Part shown: positions 49,524 through 57,299 of the stretch, piece by piece
Layout of the letters: each line of letters starts with the position of its first letter
Numbering within the stretch: position 1 is the first letter of the stretch
Assembly: GCA_964411275.1 (NCBI GenBank)
Contig: CAYPKG010000010.1
Span: 1 to 59,749, forward strand
DNA: 59,749 nucleotides
DNA from: CAYPKG01 sp964411275
Lineage (GTDB): Bacteria; Bacillota; Clostridia; Christensenellales; CAG-138
Direction: 5' to 3'
Made by a program: the position numbers and the translations under genes
The notes under the pieces: model-generated
Databases searched by the model: none
The model's input: the letters and a program-made list of their open reading frames with translations, nothing else
Told to the model about the DNA's origin: nothing

Positions 49524-50582
49524 TTACTCCTCCACGAATAAACTTGCCGCACCGGCAGTACAGATAAACTCACGATCCTTCGTTATAAAAACCGCTTCCA
49601 CACCAGGATAATACGTTTCTAAAAGGGCCTTGCCCTGGTCTGTCCCCAACGCGAAGCAGGCGGTTGACAGCGCGTCCGCCAGCATGGATTGATCGCAATA
49701 GATGGAAACTGCCTTGAGGTCGTTTTGGATGGGCCATCCGGTATTCGCATCCAGCAAATGATGATACCGCACGCCGTCGATCTCAAAGCCCCGCTCATAG
49801 ATGCCGCTGGTCACAACGGTTCCGCCCTCGATGAGCAGTTTCCCGGTGGATGTCCATGTGGTGTCGTCCGGATCCTGAAGGCCCACCACCCAGGGGCCGC
49901 CGGTTGGCTTTGCGCCCAGGGCGAAGACATTGCCTCCCAAATTGATCACCGCGCTTTTGACGCCCTGCTCGGTGAAATACCCGGCAACCTCGTCCGCAAT
50001 ATAACCCTTGGCGATACCGCCAAGATCGATCTGCATGCCCGCAGGCAGGGTGACGGTGTTTCCAGTAAGCTGCAGCTTCGTATAGTCCACCAGCTCCGCC
50101 GCCGCTTCGAGGGCCTGCGCATCGGGAAGCGAGGGCTCCTCCCCCTCCTCCAGGGTAAAATCCCACAGTCCGGAGGCCGGGGCGATTGTAGGATCAAAAG
50201 CGCCGCCGGATTTTTTTGCCACGTCCAGCGCGCACTCCAGTATCGTCCGGGTTCTGTCGTCCACCGTCACGGGCTTGCCATCCGCGTGGTTCACCTTCCA
50301 CACGTCGCTGCCCTCCACTGTTTTGCTTAAAAGCGCCTCGAGCTCCGCGCATAACGCGAGAGAGCCTTTTAGCGCCGTTTCAAGAAACTCGCCATCGCTT
50401 CCATTGGCCGTCAAAGTAACCACGGTGTCAAAATAAAATCCCACCGTTGACCGCCGTTCACTCAATTCGGCAGCCGGGGTGTTTGCTACAGCGGGGGGCT
50501 GCGCCGCCACCTGACAGCCCGCAGCGGCTATTAAAAACAAGCTGAGCGCCATCGTAAGGACGCGCTTATAGCATTTTTTCAT
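49524..50582 (-). CDS. apbE: FAD:protein FMN transferase (flavin transferase), lipoprotein
   Basis: 352 residues with a signal peptide and lipobox AAAGC near residue 22. ApbE motifs: GFYFDTVVTLT, GGAFDPTIAPASGLWDF, MQIDLGGIAKGYIADEV, INLGGNVFALG, and YHHLLDANTGWPIQNDLKAV with MLADALSTACFALG at the end. It transfers FMN from FAD to threonines in FMN_bind domains outside the membrane. Ends 4 bases before the FMN-binding protein start. Confidence 0.95.
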   Translation of the reverse strand: MKKCYKRVLTMALSLFLIAAAGCQVAAQPPAVANTPAAELSERRSTVGFYFDTVVTLTANGSDGEFLETALKGSLALCAELEALLSKTVEGSDVWKVNHADGKPVTVDDRTRTILECALDVAKKSGGAFDPTIAPASGLWDFTLEEGEEPSLPDAQALEAAAELVDYTKLQLTGNTVTLPAGMQIDLGGIAKGYIADEVAGYFTEQGVKSAVINLGGNVFALGAKPTGGPWVVGLQDPDDTTWTSTGKLLIEGGTVVTSGIYERGFEIDGVRYHHLLDANTGWPIQNDLKAVSIYCDQSMLADALSTACFALGTDQGKALLETYYPGVEAVFITKDREFICTAGAASLFVEE

Positions 50583-50583
50583 C

Positions 50584-51141
50584 TTAGCTCTCCTTTTCCT
50601 GCTTTGGCGGCATCCCCGCCGTATTCGGCCGCATATACGCCCGCAATCCGCGCAAGGCGTATTTGGCGGCCACGCCGGTAAGCATGCCGGTAATGACGGC
50701 GCTTACAAGCAGGATGGGAAAATATCCAAGCACCGCCCGGGACTGCACCACCAGGCTGGCCACGGTAACCTGTCCAATATTATGCCCCACAGCGCCGCAT
50801 ACGCTCACGCCCACGATGCTCATTCCTGGAATGAGCTTGATCAGGATCATGATTGTCAGGCTGACAAGGCCGCCCGCGAAGCTGTAGAGCATTGCCGACG
50901 GGCCGGCAAAGAGAAAGCCGGAAAGCACGACTTTTAGCGCCATCAACAGGAACGCGCTCTTTACGTTCATGAGATACAGGGCATATAAAAGCACCGTATT
51001 GGACAGCCCCAGCTTGATCCCCGGAATGCCCGGCGCGATGGGAATAAACTGCTCCAGCCAGCCCAACACCAATGCGATGGCTGTCAAGATGCCAAAGCGG
51101 GCAATGGTTGCCACGCTCATTTTGCTTCGCCGGGAGCTCAT
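50584..51141 (-). CDS. Gx transporter-type membrane protein (Hpre_diP_synt_I family)
   Basis: 185 residues, about five hydrophobic segments. Family signature PIAPGIPGIKLGLSNTVLL, then KVVLSGFLFAGPSAMLYSFAGG and CGAVGHNIGQVTVASLVV. It is often found next to NusG-domain-II proteins and ApbE in Firmicutes. It may supply flavin or pass electrons or quinone-like substrates through the membrane; this is inference. Its ATG overlaps the stop of the NusG-II gene (ATGA). Confidence 0.85.
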   Translation of the reverse strand: MSSRRSKMSVATIARFGILTAIALVLGWLEQFIPIAPGIPGIKLGLSNTVLLYALYLMNVKSAFLLMALKVVLSGFLFAGPSAMLYSFAGGLVSLTIMILIKLIPGMSIVGVSVCGAVGHNIGQVTVASLVVQSRAVLGYFPILLVSAVITGMLTGVAAKYALRGLRAYMRPNTAGMPPKQEKES

Positions 51142-51578
51142 TCGTCCACCACCAGCTCAATGGAAACCTCATTGGGCAGGCAAACGATCCACGTGGACAA
51201 AACCCGCTCCTCATAATTATCGAGAGTAATCTCCCCTTGTTGAACACAGTCCTGATTGTCACAGGTGGAGCGGCCCATATGCACGCCATGCCCGTCAATA
51301 ACGATCTCGTTGACACGCCCGCCGGTCTGCTCGACCAGTATGTCTTGCAATTCGTTAAGCGGGACGCGCTTGTATTCCTGGTTGCCTACATAAATCACCA
51401 CCGTGGCGCTGGTGGCCCCGGCGGCAGGTTTCGGGATCAGCACAAATAGCAGCGCCGCTATTACCAGTATCCCCAGTATGATTTGTACATCCCGTCGTTT
51501 CATCAGTTTCAATAATCCATTTTCTTCTTGGGTTTCGTCGCCCCAACGCCCCGTATCATTCGCGTTTTGTTCGCTCAT
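51138..51578 (-). CDS. NusG-domain-II membrane-anchored protein
   Basis: About 146 residues from ATG 51578 (GAGG close upstream). A cytoplasmic tail and one transmembrane helix (VQIILGILVIAALLFVLI), then an extracytoplasmic NusG domain II: VVIYVGNQEYKRVPL, NEIVIDGHGVHM, the two cysteines in STCDNQDCVQQG, and VCLPNEVSIELVV. The cysteine pair may bind metal or form a disulfide. First gene of the four-gene operon with Gx, ApbE and the FMN protein. Confidence 0.88.
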   Translation of the reverse strand: MSEQNANDTGRWGDETQEENGLLKLMKRRDVQIILGILVIAALLFVLIPKPAAGATSATVVIYVGNQEYKRVPLNELQDILVEQTGGRVNEIVIDGHGVHMGRSTCDNQDCVQQGEITLDNYEERVLSTWIVCLPNEVSIELVVDE

Positions 51579-51606
51579 CTTACCTCTTCCTCTGTTGCGC
51601 TTCCAG

Positions 51607-51624
51607 CCTATGCATACGCATAGG
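51607..51624. repeat. Perfect inverted repeat upstream of the flavin operon
   Basis: CCTATGC, ATAC, GCATAGG, 28 bases before the NusG-II start codon. Either an operator or a small hairpin in the leader. Confidence 0.6.
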
Positions 51625-51742
51625 TACCACCTGCATTTTCGCACATCTTGGGGCGCAAGTCAAGGCCATCGGAGCAAGTCGCGATTGTGAACTCTTTGCC
51701 AATTTCCCATGGGGATTTTTGCAGGAAAACAGGCCGTAAAGA

Positions 51743-51771
51743 TTGACACGGGAAACCCGCGCGGTTAAAAT
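51743..51771 (+). promoter_or_regulatory. Strong promoter of mgtE with a long leader
   Basis: TTGACA (51743-51748), 17-base spacer, TAAAAT (51766-51771). About 130 bases of untranslated leader follow before the start codon; no known magnesium riboswitch was recognised. Confidence 0.75.
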
Positions 51772-51905
51772 GAAAAAGCGGTGTTCGTCATATCGCGGCA
51801 AGCATTGCGCCATTCTAAAACGAAGGGCAGGTGAGGAAATGGACTTGGGGAGTCAAGCGCACATAGGAATGAGCGCGGCATTTGCATACCAAAGGAGGAA
51901 GCAAC

Positions 51906-53240
51906 ATGATGAATATGGATGCGATCATGGAACTTCTGGAACGGCGGGAGTACAAGGCAATCAAGGCGATGCTCGAAGAAATGCATCCCGCGGACATTGC
52001 CTCGCTGCTTGCACTTCTGCCTGACCAGGCCATCATTATGGTATTCCGCCTGATCGCGAAGGATCGGGCGGCAGACACATTTTCCTACATGGAAACCGAA
52101 GACCAGCACACATTGATCAACGCACTGACCGATCACGAGCTAAGACAGGTCATGGACGACCTGTATCTCGACGACGCTGTGGACGTGATTGAGGAGATGC
52201 CCGCGAATGTTGTGCAGCGTATACTAAAGAGCGTTGGCCCGGAAACCAGGGCCGGCGTAAACGCGCTGCTGCGCTACCCAAAGGACAGCGCGGGCAGCCT
52301 CATGACGACAGAGTATGTAAGCCTCAGGCCGGATATCAGCGTGTCAGATGCGCTTAAGCGCATCCGCGAGGTTGGCGTGCAAAGTGAAACAATCTATACC
52401 TGCTATGTGCTGGACAAGCGTAAGCTTCTTGGAACCGTCTCCGCTAAGGATCTTCTGCTTGCCCAGGAAAGCGACCTCATCCGGGATCTGATGGAAACCA
52501 TCGTGCAATATGTAGACACCACCACCGACCAGGAGGACGTGGCGCGCATGTTCACCAAGTACGACATGCTCGCACTGCCCGTACTGGATACAGAGGGCTG
52601 TATGGTGGGTATCGTCACCGTTGACGACGCTATCGACGTGCTGCAAGAAGAGGTCACGGAGGATATCTCCCGTATGGCTGCCGTCACCTCCGGCGAAGGC
52701 AATTATTTTGCCACCAGCGTTTGGGTTCACGCCAAGCGGCGCATTCCCTGGCTGCTGCTTTTGATGTTCTCCGCCACGCTTACCGGCATGATCATCACCC
52801 GGTATGAAGAGGCCATCTCCGTGCTGCCCGCCCTCGTGGCGTTTATCCCCATGCTGATGGACACCAGCGGCAATTCCGGCTCCCAGAGCGCCAGCCTGAT
52901 TATCCGGGCAATCACGCTGGAGGAAGTCAAATTTGCGGACATCGGCCGGGTTTTATTCAAGGAATTACGCGTTGCCCTTTTGGTAAGCTGCATGCTGGCT
53001 GCCGCAAACAGCATTCGCATTTTACTGATGTATAGGGATTTCATGCTGGCGGTCGTCACCAGTTCAACGCTGATCATTGCGGTTGTGGCGTCCAAGTTCA
53101 TCGGCGGAACGTTGCCGCTCATCGCAAAGCGTATTGGGCTCGACCCCGCGCTGGTGGCGGCGCCGCTCATCACCACATTGGTGGACGCCTGCTGTATTTT
53201 GGTCTACTTCTTCATCGCGTCCAACCTGTTGTCCTTGTAA
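51906..53240 (+). CDS. mgtE: Magnesium transporter MgtE
   Basis: About 444 residues from ATG 51906 (AAAGGAGG, 7-base spacing). N-terminal helical domain (MHPADIASLLALLPDQ), two CBS domains (about 130-250; YVSLRPDISVSDALKRI and VVDDAIDVLQEE-like segment), a connecting helix and five membrane helices. The selectivity region reads PMLMDTSGNSGSQSASLI, and the final segment ITTLVDACCILVYF is typical. Imports magnesium along the gradient; CBS and N domains gate it by intracellular magnesium. Confidence 0.95.
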   Translation: MMNMDAIMELLERREYKAIKAMLEEMHPADIASLLALLPDQAIIMVFRLIAKDRAADTFSYMETEDQHTLINALTDHELRQVMDDLYLDDAVDVIEEMPANVVQRILKSVGPETRAGVNALLRYPKDSAGSLMTTEYVSLRPDISVSDALKRIREVGVQSETIYTCYVLDKRKLLGTVSAKDLLLAQESDLIRDLMETIVQYVDTTTDQEDVARMFTKYDMLALPVLDTEGCMVGIVTVDDAIDVLQEEVTEDISRMAAVTSGEGNYFATSVWVHAKRRIPWLLLLMFSATLTGMIITRYEEAISVLPALVAFIPMLMDTSGNSGSQSASLIIRAITLEEVKFADIGRVLFKELRVALLVSCMLAAANSIRILLMYRDFMLAVVTSSTLIIAVVASKFIGGTLPLIAKRIGLDPALVAAPLITTLVDACCILVYFFIASNLLSL

Positions 53241-53270
53241 TGGTTTATCATTATATATTAGGAAGAGGCC

Positions 53271-53300
53271 CCATCGACAAAGCCGTAGCTTTGTCGATGG
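53271..53300. repeat. Dispersed palindrome, copy 3
   Basis: CCATCGACAAAGCC, GT, AGCTTTGTCGATGG: nearly the same 30-bp palindrome as at 12350, between the 3' ends of mgtE and the convergent ECF gene, where it may help end transcription. Confidence 0.85.
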
Positions 53301-53315
53301 CCTATCCGTCCGCCT

Positions 53316-53813
53316 TTAGTACCGCTCCAACAGCTTTGCCATTATGTTGCACGCTGGCTTCACCAGCAACAGCGCCGTAAAAAAATTGCCGGCGCAATGC
53401 ACCAAATCGAAGGGTATTCCGCTGATCCAATACGCAAAAGCGCTGTGTATCCCGCCGATGAAGAGATACGGAAGCGCGCACAGCGCACCAAACATAAGTC
53501 CGAACCCGCCGCTGACCACCGCCCAGAAAAGCGGCGCAGTGCGCTTTCTAAGCAGCACAGCCGCCAGCGCCAGCACAAGCCACACATAGCAATAGTTCAA
53601 AAACCAAAAGCCAAAGCCGTAAACAAGCCCTTCGAGCAGCACAAACACATACAGTGGATACAGAACCTCAAACCCCAATGAAATCCCGAACACGATCACC
53701 AGAACGGATACAAGCTCGATATTGGGAAGAGGCGCCAGCACCACCTGTACTGCCAGCATCACAGCCCCCAGAACGCCGTATAGGATAATTTTTCGAATGC
53801 CTATCTGTTTCAA
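53316..53813 (-). CDS. ECF-transporter substrate-binding (S) component
   Basis: 165 residues, five or six hydrophobic segments. MAVQVVLAPLPNIELVSVLVIVF near the start and SGGFGLMFGALCALPYLFIGG later match S components of the vitamin ECF transporters. The upstream DUF4430 gene (7 bases away) suggests cobalamin or a related cofactor (CbrT-type). The energising EcfA/T genes are not in the window, so it would use the shared module. Confidence 0.82.
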   Translation of the reverse strand: MKQIGIRKIILYGVLGAVMLAVQVVLAPLPNIELVSVLVIVFGISLGFEVLYPLYVFVLLEGLVYGFGFWFLNYCYVWLVLALAAVLLRKRTAPLFWAVVSGGFGLMFGALCALPYLFIGGIHSAFAYWISGIPFDLVHCAGNFFTALLLVKPACNIMAKLLERY

Positions 53814-53820
53814 TCCGGGT

Positions 53821-54237
53821 TCACCAGCCCGTTGTCAATGTGATTTCAAACGCTTCGCCGTCAGCCACTGGCGTCTCGTCCACCCCGGTGTTCACCGTTT
53901 CTCCGCCCTTTGTAAAGCACCACCATTGCTGCTGCGACTCGTCGGCGGTTTCTCCATCCACCGTCATGACATATAGGCCGTAGGGGCCATCCTCGCCCAA
54001 AATAAGCCCATCCTCATATTCAGCAAGCGCCGCGCCCAGGTACTCCTCGTCGGTATTGAGTGTCAGCATCCTGACCGTCTCGTCACCATGCGTGATTGTC
54101 ACCGTAACCTCCTTGGCCCCTAAAACAGCCTTGGGCAAAAACTGCCGGTACAGGAAAAAAAATGTGAGCGCCGCCAGCGCCAGGCACAGCGCGGCAAGCC
54201 ATGTTTTTTTCGTGTTTTTTCCCTTTGTGCTTTCCAT
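53821..54237 (-). CDS. Membrane-anchored DUF4430 protein
   Basis: 138 residues: a charged start, one transmembrane helix (LAALCLALAALTFFFLYRQF), then a DUF4430 domain with YLGAALAEYEDG, YGLYVMTVDGE and QQWWCFTKGGETVNTGVDE. The domain resembles the C-terminal domain of animal B12 carriers (transcobalamin/intrinsic factor). With the ECF S component downstream it may present cobalamin to the transporter. GAGGAAG lies before the ATG. Confidence 0.84.
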   Translation of the reverse strand: MESTKGKNTKKTWLAALCLALAALTFFFLYRQFLPKAVLGAKEVTVTITHGDETVRMLTLNTDEEYLGAALAEYEDGLILGEDGPYGLYVMTVDGETADESQQQWWCFTKGGETVNTGVDETPVADGEAFEITLTTGW

Positions 54238-54310
54238 ATATATACTTCCTCGCTTTTATTCATCCACTACTCTACCACACAATAATGCCCAGGACAAGAC
54301 GCGCAAAAGA

Positions 54311-54353
54311 ACGCAAAAATATAACCACAGGCGGGTCGAACACCCGCCTGTGG
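54311..54353 (-). terminator. Terminator of cstA
   Basis: A 14-bp perfect stem (AACCACAGGCGGGT and complement) with loop of five; the minus strand continues TATATTTTTG. Confidence 0.92.
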
Positions 54354-54387
54354 TTGATTGGCGCAACCCGCGCCTGCTTGAATATTT

Positions 54388-55860
54388 TTATGCCTGCAGC
54401 GTGCCCTTCTGCACGAGGGCCTTGCGGCGGTTTCCGTGTGCTACTACGAAGAAGGCATATGCGCCCGCGAACGCCACGCCCAGAATGTAGGCGACCGTCA
54501 TGGGGATGTTGAAGCCAATCTTCGCATTGCAGATATAGCTGAATGTGATAAATGCGTAGAACATACCTGGGAGCAGCGACATGAGGAAATAGAACCCACC
54601 CTTGCGCTCGATCAAATAGATGCTGATGATCGCAAACGCGAACAGGGCAATCGTCTGGTTTGCCCAGGCGAAATAACGCCACATGATCGTGAAGCCGTCC
54701 GGGGATGCCTTTGCCCATACCAGGATCACCGCCACCAGCGCGAAAATAGCGCCGGAGAGCAGGAGCCTGTTTTTCGCGGGCTTCTGATCGATCTTGAGAT
54801 AATCCGCGATCATCAGCCGCGCACCGCGAAGGGCCGTATCACCAGAGGTGATGGGCAGTACGATAACGCCGAGGATCGCGATAAAGCCGCCGACGGAGCC
54901 CAGCATATCACGAGCCACAATGCCGACCACGGAGATGGCGCCGGTTTTCAGCTGGTCCGCAAGTCCGATGTTGAACACGCCCATGGCCGCCGCAGCCCAT
55001 ATCATGGCGATAAAGCCTTCGGCGATCATCATGTAATAGAATGTGGACAGGCCTTCCTTCTCCCTCGTTACGGACCTGGCAATGATGGCGGTCTGTGTGG
55101 AGTGGAAGCCGGAAACGATACCGCAGGCAACCGTCACAAAAAAGACAGGGATCAGGTTTGTGCCGTCCACGGGGTAAATGCCTCTCCAGTTGGCGATGGA
55201 CAGCTCAGTGAGGGGATAGCCCTTTGTGAAGATGCCGACCAGTACGCCGACGGCGGAAAACAGTAGAATGCCGCCGAATACCGGGTAAATACGGCCGATG
55301 ACCTTGTCGATGGGGAATACCGTAGCTGCCAGGTAATACGCGAATATTACCGCGTAAATGACCCAGGTCCATACATCGTTGACAGCGCCGGACAGCCCAA
55401 ACAGCTGTGTGGCGGCAATATCGCCGGGGGTATAGATGAATACCGCGCCCACCAGCAGCATCAGCAGGATGACAAACACGTTGTAAACATTGAAGACTTT
55501 CTTGCCCGTATATTTGCGCACCAGGCCGGGCATTTGCGCGCCGTCATTCCTAAGCGACAACATGCCCGACATATAGTCGTGCATCGCGCCGCCGAGAATG
55601 TTTCCAATAGGAATGAGAATGAATGCAATAGGCCCAAACAAAATGCCCTGAATAGGCCCCAGCACAGGGCCGGTTCCCGCGATGTTCAGCAGGTTGATCA
55701 ACGCGTTTTTCCAGTTTTTCATCGGCACGTAGTCTACCCCATCCTGCATCCGCGTGGCGGGTGTCGGATCGTCGGTAGGCTGCATGACCCTTTCACAGAA
55801 TTTTCCGTAGAGTATGCTTCCTACAACCAAAATAATGAGTCCAATTAGAAATGTAGTCAT
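54388..55860 (-). CDS. cstA: Carbon starvation protein CstA (peptide/pyruvate transporter family)
   Basis: About 490 residues with roughly 13 hydrophobic segments. Family signatures: NIAGTGPVLGPIQGILFGP, GAMHDYMSGMLSLRNDGA, CGIVSGFHSTQTAIIARSV and LPITSGDTALRGARLM. This is the short CstA form of Firmicutes (E. coli CstA is about 700). Takes up peptides or pyruvate. ATG 55860 follows AAGGAAG by 6 bases; the open frame continuing 85 codons upstream crosses its own promoter and is not coding. Confidence 0.93.
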   Translation of the reverse strand: MTTFLIGLIILVVGSILYGKFCERVMQPTDDPTPATRMQDGVDYVPMKNWKNALINLLNIAGTGPVLGPIQGILFGPIAFILIPIGNILGGAMHDYMSGMLSLRNDGAQMPGLVRKYTGKKVFNVYNVFVILLMLLVGAVFIYTPGDIAATQLFGLSGAVNDVWTWVIYAVIFAYYLAATVFPIDKVIGRIYPVFGGILLFSAVGVLVGIFTKGYPLTELSIANWRGIYPVDGTNLIPVFFVTVACGIVSGFHSTQTAIIARSVTREKEGLSTFYYMMIAEGFIAMIWAAAAMGVFNIGLADQLKTGAISVVGIVARDMLGSVGGFIAILGVIVLPITSGDTALRGARLMIADYLKIDQKPAKNRLLLSGAIFALVAVILVWAKASPDGFTIMWRYFAWANQTIALFAFAIISIYLIERKGGFYFLMSLLPGMFYAFITFSYICNAKIGFNIPMTVAYILGVAFAGAYAFFVVAHGNRRKALVQKGTLQA

Positions 55861-56032
55861 AACACACTTCCTTCCGTCAAAACTTTCCTTAATAACCGCC
55901 GGCGTTTCCTGCCCTACCGGCGAGCAACTATTTTTCAGCGGAATTTCCACTAAAAAACCTTTTAACAAACTTATAAAAATACACAGTCCCGCTTCGCCGA
56001 GAGTTTGCGCTTTGTTTTCATTTATGCCATAT

Positions 56033-56061
56033 ATTCTACGCTTTGCACACAATAATGTCAA
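56033..56061 (-). promoter_or_regulatory. Promoter of cstA with a folded leader
   Basis: Minus strand TTGACA (56056-56061), 17-base spacer, TAGAAT (56033-56038). The roughly 165-base leader that follows contains CGCCGG and CCGGCG arms and AGTGGAAATTCCGCT, so it can fold; no known riboswitch recognised. Confidence 0.75.
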
Positions 56062-56145
56062 GAAATCCCTCTGTTCAAATTGTATAAATATTGTATTTAT
56101 ATAATATTTATGCATTATTATTCATGCCTTATATAAACATCTCGC

Positions 56146-56178
56146 TAAGGCAAGGAGGGGCGAACCCCCTTTGCCTTA
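56146..56178. repeat. Imperfect hairpin in the cstA-regulator gap
   Basis: TAAGGCAAGGAGGGG and CCCCCTTTGCCTTA pair around CGAA with a small mismatch. The rest of 56116-56600 is AT-rich with no gene and no convincing promoter. Confidence 0.55.
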
Positions 56179-56600
56179 AAGTAGCCGTTTATGTAACTCA
56201 TGGGTTTGCGTGGAGCAATTCAAAGGCGTGATGTTTTATTACGTCATAATCAATACAAATGGAAGGCAAGTGTATATAAAAATGTATCGGTGCAATCTTA
56301 TTAGGTTTTTGTTAATTTTTCGCCAATACATACATTTATATTCATATTTTTCGCATGTTTACTCATATTCCTCCATCCACAGGTTGCGCTGCCAATTTCG
56401 CAGATATAAGCATAGGCAATATTTTCGCAGCCGATATGCATTTGCATGCAGAACCGCTATAATAGAGATTAAGGAAAAAGAAAGAATTCAATGCGGTGTC
56501 CTGTAAGAACCGGTGGATAGACTATTGGATAACGGCTCTGGGAAACTGTATTGACACAATGGAAATCTGCCTAATGCATGAGGCAAATTAAGGGGGTACC

Positions 56601-57299
56601 ATGACGCAACAGCAAACCATACTGGTGTGTGACGATGAGACGGCAATCCTCGAGGCGCTGCGCATCTATCTTGTGCAGGCAGGGTATCGGGTGCTCACGG
56701 CAAAAAACGGCCGCGAAGCCCTGGATATCATGCAAAGCGAGGAGGTCAGTCTTGTCATACTGGACATTATGATGCCGCAGATGGACGGTCTCGCCACAAT
56801 CACGCACATCCGCAAGAAGTACCGCATCCCGGTAATCATGCTTTCTGCCAAAAGCGAAGGCGCCGACAAGATACTTGGCCTGGATCTCGGAGCGGACGAC
56901 TATGTCACAAAGCCCTTTGATCCTTACGAGCTCATCGCCAGGGTCAAATCCCAGCTGCGCCGCTATACGGAACTGGGAGCGGACGTCACATCCCAGCATG
57001 TTTATAAAAATGGCGGGCTGAGCATCGACGATGAAACCAAAGAAGTGCGTGTGGATGGAGAGCTGGTGCGGCTTACGCCAATGGAGTACGGTATTTTGCT
57101 GCTGCTCATTAAAAATCCCGGCCGGGTTTATACCATCCCGCAGATCTATGAGCAGGTGTGGAACGAACCGGCATACGCGGCGGACAATACCGTGGCAGTG
57201 CATGTGCGCCGTATCCGGAAAAAAATCGAAATCAATCCCGAAGAGCCCAAATATTTGAAGGTGGTGTGGGGCATTGGATACAAACTTGAAAAATACTGA
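56601..57299 (+). CDS. OmpR-family response regulator (VanR/PhoP-like)
   Basis: 232 residues. Receiver: LVCDDETAILEALR, VILDIMMPQMDGLATI (phosphorylated aspartate), VIMLSAKSEGADKILGLDLG, ADDYVTKPFDPYEL. Winged helix: LTPMEYGILLLLIKNPGRVYT, VAVHVRRIRKKIE, LKVVWGIGYKLE. AAGGGGG precedes the ATG. Its last 26 bases overlap the start of the partner kinase, so translation is coupled. Confidence 0.94.
   Translation: MTQQQTILVCDDETAILEALRIYLVQAGYRVLTAKNGREALDIMQSEEVSLVILDIMMPQMDGLATITHIRKKYRIPVIMLSAKSEGADKILGLDLGADDYVTKPFDPYELIARVKSQLRRYTELGADVTSQHVYKNGGLSIDDETKEVRVDGELVRLTPMEYGILLLLIKNPGRVYTIPQIYEQVWNEPAYAADNTVAVHVRRIRKKIEINPEEPKYLKVVWGIGYKLEKY

Noticed and set aside
51772..51905. Magnesium (M-box) riboswitch before mgtE
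   Set aside because: Only a short GGTGAGG match was seen; the rest of the M-box core is missing.
54238..54387. Cobalamin riboswitch before the DUF4430/ECF pair
   Set aside because: No B12-box-like sequence was found and the space is short.
55861..56115. 85-codon N-terminal extension of cstA
   Set aside because: It runs through a consensus promoter and has no family similarity; the start at 55860 has a ribosome binding site and membrane-protein N-terminus.
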